The notes under the pieces: generated by a model | Databases searched by the model: none | What the model saw: the letters and a program-made list of their open reading frames with translations, nothing else | What the model was told of the DNA's origin: nothing | In this document: piece after piece, positions 17,164 to 30,475 of the stretch | Layout: each line of letters starts with the position of its first letter | Numbering within the stretch: position 1 is the first letter of the stretch | Assembly: GCA_018335615.1 (NCBI GenBank) | Contig: JAGXRS010000296.1 | Location: forward strand, 1 to 33,000 | Direction of reading: 5' to 3' | DNA length: 33,000 nt | Source: Hydrogenophaga sp. | GTDB lineage: Bacteria; Pseudomonadota; Gammaproteobacteria; Burkholderiales; Burkholderiaceae_C | Position numbers and translations under genes: made by a program

Positions 17164-17946
17164 TCAGATGGTGAACATCATGGCGGTCAGGATGAAGTCC
17201 AGCCCCAGCACGGTCAGCGATGCCATCACGACCGTGCGGGTGGTGGCCCGTGACACGCCCTCGGGTGTGGGATGCGACTCGTAGCCCTGCAGCAAGGCAA
17301 TGAAGGTGACGGCGATGCCGAACACCACGCTCTTGATCATGCCGTTGCCCACGTCGGCCCACACATCCACGCCGCCCTGGATCTGGCTCCAGAACGCACC
17401 CGAATCGACGCCGATCATGAGCACGCCCACGATCCAGCCGCCGATGATGCCCATGGCGCTGAACACAGCCGCCAGCAAGGGCATGGTGATCACGCCGGCC
17501 CAGAAGCGCGGCGCGAGCACACGGTCGATCGGGTCGACCGCCATCATCTCCATCACACTGATCTGCTCCCCCGCCTTCATCAGGCCGATTTCGGCGGTGA
17601 GCGAGGTACCGGCACGCCCGGCAAACAGCAAAGCCGTGACCACCGGGCCGAGTTCACGCACCAGCGACAGCGTCACCAGCAGGCCCAACGCCTCGGTGGA
17701 ACCGTAGCGCTGCAAGGTGTAGTAGCCCTGCAGGCCAAAGACAAAGCCGACGAACAGGCCCGACACGGCGATGATCGCCAGGGAGTAGTTGCCGAGGAAG
17801 TGGATCTGGTCGCGGATCAGGCCGAAGCGCCGCCAGCTGGTCCAGCTGAGGAACAGCAAGCGAAAGAAAAGCCGCGCGCCCAGGCCCAGGTTGGCCAGCA
17901 CCTCGCGTGCGGCCAGCCCCACCTGCGCGGGATGCCAGCGGTTCAT
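17164..17946 (-). CDS. mlaE: Mla ABC transporter permease MlaE
   Basis: Polytopic permease of the Mla lipid transporter, 260 residues. It shows the MlaE signature stretch ELGPVVTALLFAGRAGTSLTAEIG and MKAGEQISVMEMMAVDP, followed by hydrophobic segments ending TVLGLDFILTAMMF. The start forms an ATGA overlap with the mlaF stop. With MlaF, MlaD and MlaB it forms the inner-membrane complex. Confidence 0.97.
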   Translation of the reverse strand: MNRWHPAQVGLAAREVLANLGLGARLFFRLLFLSWTSWRRFGLIRDQIHFLGNYSLAIIAVSGLFVGFVFGLQGYYTLQRYGSTEALGLLVTLSLVRELGPVVTALLFAGRAGTSLTAEIGLMKAGEQISVMEMMAVDPIDRVLAPRFWAGVITMPLLAAVFSAMGIIGGWIVGVLMIGVDSGAFWSQIQGGVDVWADVGNGMIKSVVFGIAVTFIALLQGYESHPTPEGVSRATTRTVVMASLTVLGLDFILTAMMFTI

Positions 17947-18770
17947 GCGGCGCCTCCGTGTTGCGTCGGTCCAAAATCGTCGGCCACCGACGGTCCCGGG
18001 TAATGGAAGCGCACCGGCCCGTCGGGCAAGGCTTGCACATATTGCTGGATCAGCGGGTCCTGGCTGTCGCGCACGTCCTGCGGTGTGCCTTCGATCGCGA
18101 CCTTGCCGTTGGCCAGCACCACCACGTGGTCGGCGATGGCGAAGGTCTGCTCCAGCTCGTGCGAGACGATGATGCTGGTCAGGCCCAGCGTGTCGTTGAG
18201 CTGGCGGATCAGCCGGGCGGCGGTGCCCAGCGAGATCGGGTCCAGGCCCGAAAAGGGTTCGTCGTACATGACCAGTTCGGGGTCGAGCGCGATGGCCCGG
18301 GCCAGCGCCACACGCCGGGCCATGCCGCCGGACAGTTCCGCCGGCATCAGGTCGCGCGCTCCGCGCAGGCCCACCGCGTGCAGCTTCATGAGCACGATGT
18401 CGCGCACCAAGGGCTCGGGCAGGCGGGTGTGTTCGCGCAGGGGAAAGGCCACGTTGTCGAACACGCTCATGTCGGTGAACAGCGCGCCGAACTGGAACAG
18501 CATGCCCATGCGCCGACGGGCGGCGTACATGGCTTCCTGCTGCATGGTGGTGACGTCTTGCCCGTCAAACAGCAACTCGCCCCGCTGTGCCCGCACCTGT
18601 CCGCCGATCAGACGCAACAGCGTGGTCTTGCCACCACCGGAGGCACCCATGAGGGCCGTGACCTTGCCGCGCGGGACCGACAGGGAAATGTCGTCGACGA
18701 TGATGCGCTCGCCGTACCCGAAGGTGAGGTGGCGCAGTTCAACGAGAGAGGATTCGGTGGATGTGGGCAT
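17943..18770 (-). CDS. mlaF: Mla ABC transporter ATP-binding protein MlaF
   Basis: ATPase that drives phospholipid transport, 275 residues. Walker A GASGGGKTT at about 42-50, signature LSGGMARRVALARA at 146, Walker B LVMYDEPFSGLDP at about 166 and switch histidine in IIVSHELEQ. The ATG at 18770 is the only credible start, since the family N-terminus follows at once (LVELRHLTFGYGERII). Unusually, no Shine-Dalgarno precedes it: the start codon directly follows the U-tract of a terminator hairpin. First gene of mlaFEDACB. Confidence 0.96.
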   Translation of the reverse strand: MPTSTESSLVELRHLTFGYGERIIVDDISLSVPRGKVTALMGASGGGKTTLLRLIGGQVRAQRGELLFDGQDVTTMQQEAMYAARRRMGMLFQFGALFTDMSVFDNVAFPLREHTRLPEPLVRDIVLMKLHAVGLRGARDLMPAELSGGMARRVALARAIALDPELVMYDEPFSGLDPISLGTAARLIRQLNDTLGLTSIIVSHELEQTFAIADHVVVLANGKVAIEGTPQDVRDSQDPLIQQYVQALPDGPVRFHYPGPSVADDFGPTQHGGAA

Positions 18771-18808
18771 GAAAACAAAAGCCGGGAGCGTGATGCCCCC
18801 GGCTTTTG
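18771..18808 (-). terminator. strong intrinsic terminator between gltD and mlaF
   Basis: A perfect 11-bp stem pairs 18776-18786 with 18798-18808 (CAAAAGCCGGG and its complement) around an 11-base loop. On the minus strand it is followed by TTTTC and then directly by the mlaF ATG. It should end the gltBD transcript. The A/T flanks of the stem make it potentially active in both directions. Confidence 0.85.
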
Positions 18809-18817
18809 AATGATACG

Positions 18818-18840
18818 GGATTCGGGGTTAACCCGAATTC
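18818..18840. terminator. second hairpin upstream of the gltD terminator
   Basis: ATTCGGG (18820-18826) and CCCGAAT (18832-18838) pair around a 5-base GTTAA loop. The stem extends two more pairs with one G-U. It lacks a U-tract; the minus strand continues into TATCAT, which resembles a -10 box at about 18810-18815. It may assist the terminator or be part of an mla regulatory region; I cannot decide. Confidence 0.4.
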
Positions 18841-18872
18841 TGAGCCGGTGTTACCAGGCCCGGGCGTGAAAA

Positions 18873-20339
<1,467 letters not shown>

Positions 20340-20372
20340 GATGCGTTTCCTTCGGTTCGGTTCGTGGTCGGC

Positions 20373-25148
<4,776 letters not shown>

Positions 25149-25200
25149 GGCGCTTCCTTCGTGGTTCGGGTGCATATAAAACAAAAATTCGCGGATGCGG

Positions 25201-25229
25201 AGCATAGGGCAATGCAACAAGAATGCCAA
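25201..25229 (-). promoter_or_regulatory. gltBD promoter candidate: overlapping sigma-54 and sigma-70 patterns
   Basis: On the minus strand 25229-25213 reads TTGGCATTCTTGTTGCA, which has the sigma-54 -24 GG and -12 GC elements exactly 10 bases apart (TTGGCA...TTGCA). The same TTGGCA (25229-25224) is also followed, after 17 bases, by TATGCT (25206-25201), a fair sigma-70 pair. Transcription would start 40 to 60 bases before the gltB ATG. The sequences are plain; which sigma factor is used is inference. Confidence 0.6.
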
Positions 25230-25237
25230 GCACTTTA

Positions 25238-25257
25238 ATCGGGGTCAGATTCCAATT
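25238..25257 (+). repeat. left 20-bp inverted repeat of the RAYT unit
   Basis: ATCGGGGTCAGATTCCAATT, the exact reverse complement of 26042-26061. Pairing stops at both ends of the 20 bases. It starts 8 bases upstream (minus-strand sense) of the gltB promoter candidate. Confidence 0.95.
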
Positions 25258-25288
25258 AATCGACGACTTGAACGGGCTTCAAATAAAT

Positions 25289-25300
25289 GGGGACAGATTA
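25289..25300 (+). repeat. internal REP-like motif at the 3' side of the RAYT gene
   Basis: GGGGACAGATTA shares GGGG(T/A)CAGATT with the left repeat and has the same orientation, 48 bases away. The pair may form the recognition structure at the gene's 3' side. The remaining sequence 25301-25336 shows nothing recognisable. Confidence 0.6.
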
Positions 25301-25336
25301 AAAACAGGTGTTCTTCCGCTTGAAGGAACGTGACTA

Positions 25337-26026
25337 TCAGGGCTGATTGGCGGGCCGGCCAGGGCGTCCAGGAAGGACGCGGCGTGGGGTTTTCTGTTGT
25401 AGTCCGCCGACAAAGGCCGCGTCGCCCAGCGCCCAGCCGTGGAGCGCCGATGAGGTCACGGCGTCTTGTACGCCTGCTGGTAGCCCTGCACGCACCATTT
25501 CGGCGTATGAGGCCTCGCGCGCGAAGGGCGTGTTGCCCATCTCCCAGTACAGAGCGTGGGGCGCCAGGCCCCGTCGGACCTCCAGCCCGGCATAGTGCCG
25601 GTAACTGGACCAGGCATACCGCTCAGGCCCGGCCACCGTCCCGGCGCGCACCGGGTTCAGGTCGAGGTACGCCATGCAGGCCAGCAGGTAGCGCTCGCTC
25701 TGGATCAAGGTGGAGCGGTAGCGCCCTTCCCACAGGGTGCCGGTGCGGTGGTGGCGATCGTTGAAATACCGTACATAACGCCGCCCCACCGCTTGCATCA
25801 TCTGGGGCACACCCTCGGCGGTCTGCGGCGTGAGCAGGAGATGGAAGTGGTTGTCCATCAACACAAAGGCGTGCACCGCCACGTGGTGTTTGGCCGCGTT
25901 GTCGGTGATCAGGCCCAGCAGGGCCCGGCGGTCTTCGTCGTCCCGCACGATGGGTTGTCGGTTGTTGCCCCGCTGAATGACGTGGTGGCAAAAGCCGGGA
26001 ACAGTGAGGCGGGGCAAGCGAGCCAT
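25337..26026 (-). CDS. REP-associated tyrosine transposase (Y1_Tnp, IS200-like fold)
   Basis: Single-strand DNA transposase-like protein of 229 residues. It opens MARLPRLTVPGFCHHVIQRGNN, standard for this group. The HUH metal motif is MDNHFHLLLTP and the catalytic tyrosine is expected in RRYVRYFNDRH, followed by TGTLWEGRYRSTLI and ACMAYLDLNPVRAG. No frameshift or stop interrupts it, so it may be active. ATG at 26026 preferred over a TTG at 26035. RAYTs are known as domesticated, usually single-copy relatives of IS200/IS605 that act on REP sequences. Confidence 0.93.
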   Translation of the reverse strand: MARLPRLTVPGFCHHVIQRGNNRQPIVRDDEDRRALLGLITDNAAKHHVAVHAFVLMDNHFHLLLTPQTAEGVPQMMQAVGRRYVRYFNDRHHRTGTLWEGRYRSTLIQSERYLLACMAYLDLNPVRAGTVAGPERYAWSSYRHYAGLEVRRGLAPHALYWEMGNTPFAREASYAEMVRAGLPAGVQDAVTSSALHGWALGDAAFVGGLQQKTPRRVLPGRPGRPANQP

Positions 26027-26041
26027 GGCATGCAAACAACA

Positions 26042-26061
26042 AATTGGAATCTGACCCCGAT
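26042..26061 (-). repeat. right 20-bp inverted repeat of the RAYT unit
   Basis: AATTGGAATCTGACCCCGAT, the exact reverse complement of 25238-25257. It begins 15 bases upstream of the RAYT ATG, so it may also lie in the transposase promoter or leader. Confidence 0.95.
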
Positions 26062-26066
26062 AGTAA

Positions 26067-26081
26067 GCCCCATTTTGGGGC
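26067..26081 (-). terminator. hairpin after the 215-residue gene
   Basis: GCCCCA-TTT-TGGGGC is a perfect 6-bp stem located seven bases past the stop of the unrecognised gene. The minus strand continues TTACTA, only a weak U-tract, so termination may be partial. Confidence 0.5.
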
Positions 26082-26088
26082 GCTTTGG

Positions 26089-26736
26089 TCAGATGAACCG
26101 GCTGTGTTCGCCGACGATGAGCTTGGCCAACTCGTCGAGTGCGGCCGTGTTGAGCTGGACCACCGGGTACAAGGTGTTCATTGTCTCGAGGCCACCGACC
26201 CCGACCAGGCGCACCTTGAAGCTGCCCGCATCGTGGTCCGGGGTGAACACCACACTGGCGCGAGCGGCGTACCCGTGCTCGAACACGATGCGCTGGAGCC
26301 GATGGGTGTCGGGATGTCGGAATTCCAGACGATCATGCGGCACCTGACCTGCCTGCAGCCGGCGCTCCACCCGCTCCAGATCAGGCGGAAAGTTGACGCT
26401 GACGCGGCCCTTTTCCTTCAGCGGTTGCCGCGGCGACAGGTACCAGCCGATGGCCAGATAGTCGAACACCTCTTTGTCGCGCAGGGTCTTCTTGCGGGCG
26501 TCGAAGCGGAAATCGTGCTGCTTCATGTCAGGCCACGGTGTCTTGCCGTCCAGGCTCAGGGCAGCGGACGCGGGTTCGATCACATTGAGTTGCCGCGGCA
26601 GTTCCATGAGGTACTGCCAGACGACTTTGCACGCCGCCTCGGTGCGCTCAAGCTGAGCGTCCGACTGTTGCTGGTGAGCACCCTGCTGGTTTTGCAAGGT
26701 CTGCGCCTGTTGCTTGAGCTGGTTCAAAAAGCTCAT
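26089..26736 (-). CDS. conserved-looking protein of unknown function, 215 residues
   Basis: I do not recognise this family. There is no signal peptide or membrane segment, so it is probably cytoplasmic. The first 35 residues are Gln-rich and helical (LNQLKQQAQTLQNQQGAHQQQ), suggesting a short coiled coil. A mixed alpha-beta body follows with RFDARKKTL, VFDYLAIGWYLSPRQPL and HPDTHRLQRIVFEHGY, ending NTAALDELAKLIVGEHSRFI. The ATG at 26736 has AGAGGA upstream. GC content and codon use look like the neighbours, so it reads as a real gene. It stands alone between the MFS gene and the RAYT unit. Confidence 0.85.
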   Translation of the reverse strand: MSFLNQLKQQAQTLQNQQGAHQQQSDAQLERTEAACKVVWQYLMELPRQLNVIEPASAALSLDGKTPWPDMKQHDFRFDARKKTLRDKEVFDYLAIGWYLSPRQPLKEKGRVSVNFPPDLERVERRLQAGQVPHDRLEFRHPDTHRLQRIVFEHGYAARASVVFTPDHDAGSFKVRLVGVGGLETMNTLYPVVQLNTAALDELAKLIVGEHSRFI

Positions 26737-26843
26737 CCGGTTTTCCTCTGAGTAAATGTTTGGACCTATCGTCCGCCCGGTGAACGAGCGCCAGTACCGC
26801 AGAGTCTAGCGAGAACATTCGACCTACAACCGCCCTCCCCTGC

Positions 26844-28082
26844 TCACAAGGCACGAGGGCGGTCCCGCCACGCTGCTTGCAACCGAAGGGCCACCCACAA
26901 ACCCAGCAACGAACAGGCTCCGGTCACCACCCAGGTGAGTTGCCAGCCGCCGGCCAGCAACGCTACCCAGGCCACCACAGGCGGTCCGACAAACTGCCCG
27001 AGCGACGAGAACTGCTGCATCCACCCAACCGTGGTGGACACCGTGTCCTGTCCGGGCGCGAGCACCACCGCCAGGCCAAACAGCGTGCCCGGTACGAGCC
27101 CCCCGACGCCTGAAAACACCAGCACCGCCGCGTATTGCAGCACCGGCTGCCCCTGGGCACCAAAAGCGACCAGCGCCCCCGCACCCATGGCGGCATAGGC
27201 CACCGCCAGCAAGACGCCGGGACGCGCGCCCCGGGCCAGCCACCAGCCAGCCCCAATGTTGCCGGCCATGTTGATACCCGCTGCCAGCGCCGTCAGCATA
27301 CCCAACAGTGCGCCGGTGTAGCCGGCCTGGCTGTAAATGGTCGGCAGGAAGCCCACCACGGCCAGCCACTGCCCGGAGTAAAGAAAGAAGCCCGTCGCCA
27401 GCAACCAGGGACCGGGCGCCCGCAGCGTGCGCGCCAGACGCGGCCACATCGAGGGCGGCCCCCCTGCTCCCGCTGACGTCAAAGGCGATTCGGATGCGAT
27501 GCCCCGCCGCAAGGCCTCCGCCGCCAACAGCGAGACCGCGGCCAGCCCGGCCCAGGCCCAGCGCCAGCCCACTTGCCCGATCAGCGGGGCGCCCAGCAGG
27601 AGCGCCAGCGCCGTGCCGACCGGCATGTAAGCGCCCCACCAGCCCAGCGCCCGCGCCAGGGTGGGCGCATGCGCCACGCGCTGGCGCAACAAGCCGGGCG
27701 CCGGCAGCACCGCCAGCAGAAAGCCCAAGCCTTCCACCAGGCGGGAGAACAGCAGCATGCCGACGCTGCCGGAGAGCGCCCCCAGGCCGCTGCCCACTGC
27801 GAGGGACACCAGGCCGGCGAGCATCACGCGGCGGGGGCCGACACGATCGGCCCTGAGACCCACCATCAGGCCCAGCGTCATGCCAGCCAGCTGGATGAGC
27901 GACAACAGAAAGCCCGCCTGCAACAGCGTCACCCCCAGTTCACGCCCCAGCACCGGGATGGCCACCGGCAGCTTCCCCACATGCAAAGCGCAACTGACGC
28001 CTACCAACACCACCAGCGCCGCCTGGCGAACCGCTTGTTCGGGGGGCGCCCCCACGGGCAGGGTCGATCTGGGCGCAGCCAT
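26844..28082 (-). CDS. MFS transporter, substrate unknown
   Basis: Major facilitator permease of 412 residues with about 12 hydrophobic segments. Motif A is seen as GLRADRVGPRRVMLAGL after the second span. The N-terminal half carries SCALHVGKLPVAIPVLGRELG and a second-half repeat follows a central cytoplasmic loop near residue 200 (ESPLTSAGAGGPP). The style is that of cyanate/drug-type MFS proteins, but I cannot name the substrate. The ATG shares one base with the dgt stop (TGATG), so it is translated with dgt-aroB-aroK. Confidence 0.92.
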   Translation of the reverse strand: MAAPRSTLPVGAPPEQAVRQAALVVLVGVSCALHVGKLPVAIPVLGRELGVTLLQAGFLLSLIQLAGMTLGLMVGLRADRVGPRRVMLAGLVSLAVGSGLGALSGSVGMLLFSRLVEGLGFLLAVLPAPGLLRQRVAHAPTLARALGWWGAYMPVGTALALLLGAPLIGQVGWRWAWAGLAAVSLLAAEALRRGIASESPLTSAGAGGPPSMWPRLARTLRAPGPWLLATGFFLYSGQWLAVVGFLPTIYSQAGYTGALLGMLTALAAGINMAGNIGAGWWLARGARPGVLLAVAYAAMGAGALVAFGAQGQPVLQYAAVLVFSGVGGLVPGTLFGLAVVLAPGQDTVSTTVGWMQQFSSLGQFVGPPVVAWVALLAGGWQLTWVVTGACSLLGLWVALRLQAAWRDRPRAL

Positions 28083-29278
28083 CAGGGAAACAAGGGCGCG
28101 CCGCCGAGCCGCTGGTGTTCGCGGATGGCAAAGCGGTCGGTCATGCCGGCAATGTAATCGGCCACGGACCGTGCCGGGTGGCCGCCGCGGCTGTGCGCGT
28201 CTGGCAGCTCGTGGGGGCGGGTCAGGTAAAGCTGGAACAGGTCCGCCACCACCTGGCGCGCCCGGTCGGTGGTCTCCACCACCTGCGGGTGGCGGTAGAG
28301 GTTGTGCAGCAGGAAGGTCTTCAGGGTCTGCGAACGCTCGCGCATGGACGGCGAGAAGCACACCAGCGGGGGCGAGCACCGCACATCGTCGGGCGAGGCC
28401 ACGCCCGAATCGGCGATGCGGCCCCGTGTGGTGTCGATCACGTCGTACACCTGATCGCTCAGCATGAGCCGGATCGTTTCAAACAGCAGGCGACGGCCGG
28501 CCAGCGCGGGGTGCGCCGCCAGCGCCAGCCGCCGGTAGTGGGCGAACAGCGGCACCTCGTCGAGCTGCTCCAGGCGCAGCAGGCCCGAGCGCACGCCGTC
28601 GTCGATGTCGTGCGCGTTGTAGGCAATCTCGTCGGCGAGATTGCACAGTTGCGCCTCCAGCGAAGGCGACTCGCCGCGCAGAAAACGCGCCCCCACGCCA
28701 CCCGGCTCCTGCGCCTCCAGGCGCTCGGCATTGGCGCGCGAGCAATGTTTGAGAATGCCCTCGCGCGTTTCGAAGCAGAGATTCAAGCCATCAAACGCGG
28801 GGTAACGCTCTTCCAGCTGGTCCACCACCCGCAGGCTTTGCAGGTTGTGCTCGAATCCCCAGCTGTCCGCCTCAAGCCGTCCATCCCGGGGCGACACGCT
28901 TCGCATGCACGCATGCAGCGCGTCCTGCCCGGCATGCCCAAAAGGCGTGTGGCCCAGGTCATGGGCGAGCGCAATGGCCTCCACCAGGTCTTCGTTCAAG
29001 CGCAGCGAGCGCGCGATGCTGCGGCCGAGTTGTGCCACCTCCAGCGAATGCGTGAGCCGGGTGCGGAAGAGGTCGCCCTCGTGGTTCAGGAACACCTGCG
29101 TCTTGTAAACGAGGCGGCGAAACGCGGTCGAGTGGATCACCCGGTCTCGGTCGCGCTGAAACGCGGTGCGCGTGGGCGCCTCAGGTTCAGGGATGCGACG
29201 CCCGCGGGAGCGAGCGGGGGCGCAGGCGTAGGGAGCGAGTGGCCCCGCGTCGCGTGCCGTCGGTGGCCGAGTCGCCAT
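28082..29278 (-). CDS. dgt: deoxyguanosinetriphosphate triphosphohydrolase-like protein (dGTPase)
   Basis: HD-domain enzyme that cuts dNTPs to nucleoside and triphosphate, helping set dNTP pools. The 398-residue product has the HD metal site: His in TRLTHSLEVAQLGR, His-Asp in ALAHDLGHTPFGHAG, and the later Asp in NLADEIAYNAHDIDDG. It opens with FQRDRDRVIHSTAFRRLVYKTQVF, typical of bacterial dGTPase-like proteins. The ATG at 29278 shares one base with the aroB stop. The N-terminal 30 residues are basic and low in conservation. Confidence 0.96.
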   Translation of the reverse strand: MATRPPTARDAGPLAPYACAPARSRGRRIPEPEAPTRTAFQRDRDRVIHSTAFRRLVYKTQVFLNHEGDLFRTRLTHSLEVAQLGRSIARSLRLNEDLVEAIALAHDLGHTPFGHAGQDALHACMRSVSPRDGRLEADSWGFEHNLQSLRVVDQLEERYPAFDGLNLCFETREGILKHCSRANAERLEAQEPGGVGARFLRGESPSLEAQLCNLADEIAYNAHDIDDGVRSGLLRLEQLDEVPLFAHYRRLALAAHPALAGRRLLFETIRLMLSDQVYDVIDTTRGRIADSGVASPDDVRCSPPLVCFSPSMRERSQTLKTFLLHNLYRHPQVVETTDRARQVVADLFQLYLTRPHELPDAHSRGGHPARSVADYIAGMTDRFAIREHQRLGGAPLFP

Positions 29279-30402
29279 CACGTCGCCGCGCAACTGGCTC
29301 GAATCACCTCGGCCACCAGCGCATCGGGTGCCGAGCGCACGGTGGCGCGGCCCGGGGCGTCGATGAGCACAAACTTGATCTCGCCTGCCTCGGCCTTTTT
29401 GTCGACCCGCATCAGCGCCAGGTAACGGCCGACGTTGTCTTGTGCGTCCAGCACCGGCGCCACGGTGGGCAGGCCCGCGCGTTCGATCAGCGCCTTGAGC
29501 CGATCCACAAACGACCGATCCACGAGGCCCAACGCCTCGGACAGCCGTGCCGCCATCACCATGCCGCAGCCCACGGCCTCGCCGTGCAGCCAATGCCCGT
29601 AGCCCATGCCCGCCTCAATGGCGTGGCCGAAGGTGTGGCCGAAGTTCAGTACCGCGCGCAGGCCCGCCTCACGCTCGTCCTGCCCGACCACCCAGGCCTT
29701 GATTTCGCAACTGCGCTTGACGGCGTGGGCCAGTGCTGCGGTGTCGCGTGCCATCAGCGCGCCGATGTGGTCCTCGATCCACGCCAGAAACGCCATGTCG
29801 GCGATCGGCCCGTATTTGATGACCTCGGCCAGGCCGGCGCTGAGTTCGCGTACCGGCAAGGTCTGCAGGGTATCGAGATCGCACACCACCCGCTGCGGCT
29901 GGTAAAACGCGCCGATCATGTTCTTGCCCAAGGGGTGGTTGATGGCCGTCTTGCCGCCCACCGACGAATCGACCTGGGCCAGCAAGGTGGTGGGCACCTG
30001 CACGAAGGGCACGCCGCGCATGTAGCTGGCAGCCGCAAAACCGGTCATGTCACCCACCACGCCGCCGCCCAGGGCGAACATCACGGTCTTGCGGTCACAA
30101 CCGTGGCCCAGCAGCGCGTCAAAGATCAGGTTCAGCGATTCCCAGGTCTTGTAGACCTCGCCATCGGGCAGCGCCACCGTGTGCACGGCGGCATAGCGGG
30201 AACTCAGCACGTCCACGAGGCGCCGCAAGTAGAGTGGGGCCACCGTCTGGTTGGTGACGACCAGCGCACTCGCGGCGGACGGGATGCCTTCGTATGAAGA
30301 GGCCTGGTCCAACAGCCCGGTGCCGATGAAAATGCCGTAGCTGCGGTCGTCCAGGGCGATCTCGACCTGTTCGGTGTGGGCGGTAGTGGTCTGCGTGTTC
30401 AT
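29278..30402 (-). CDS. aroB: 3-dehydroquinate synthase AroB
   Basis: Second step of the shikimate pathway: NAD- and Zn-dependent cyclisation of DAHP to 3-dehydroquinate. The 374-residue product has the NAD-binding DGEVYKTWESLNLIFD and ALGGGVVGDMTGFAAASYMRG region, the VPTTLLAQVDSSVGGKTAIN motif, and zinc ligands in LNFGHTFGHAIE and GYGHWLHGEAV. The ATG at 30402 lies 73 bases after aroK; a longer open frame upstream is not family-like. aroK-aroB is a common operon. Confidence 0.98.
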   Translation of the reverse strand: MNTQTTTAHTEQVEIALDDRSYGIFIGTGLLDQASSYEGIPSAASALVVTNQTVAPLYLRRLVDVLSSRYAAVHTVALPDGEVYKTWESLNLIFDALLGHGCDRKTVMFALGGGVVGDMTGFAAASYMRGVPFVQVPTTLLAQVDSSVGGKTAINHPLGKNMIGAFYQPQRVVCDLDTLQTLPVRELSAGLAEVIKYGPIADMAFLAWIEDHIGALMARDTAALAHAVKRSCEIKAWVVGQDEREAGLRAVLNFGHTFGHAIEAGMGYGHWLHGEAVGCGMVMAARLSEALGLVDRSFVDRLKALIERAGLPTVAPVLDAQDNVGRYLALMRVDKKAEAGEIKFVLIDAPGRATVRSAPDALVAEVIRASCAAT

Positions 30403-30475
30403 GCCCAGAAGTTTAGAGCCTACGGGCAAGAGGCCCGCCCAACGCGGCGGCACGGGTGACACGATCTGCGAAGCG

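Larger units (their letters stand above)
25238..26061 (-). mobile_element. RAYT-type (REP-associated tyrosine transposase) unit
   Basis: A Y1/HUH transposase gene bounded by a perfect 20-bp inverted repeat: 25238-25257 and 26042-26061 (core GGGGTCAGATTCCAATT). A related motif, GGGGACAGATTA, lies just inside the left end at 25289-25300. The unit is 824 bp. It lies between the gltB promoter and the hairpin that follows the 215-residue gene. I see no direct target duplication, as expected for HUH enzymes. Confidence 0.75.
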
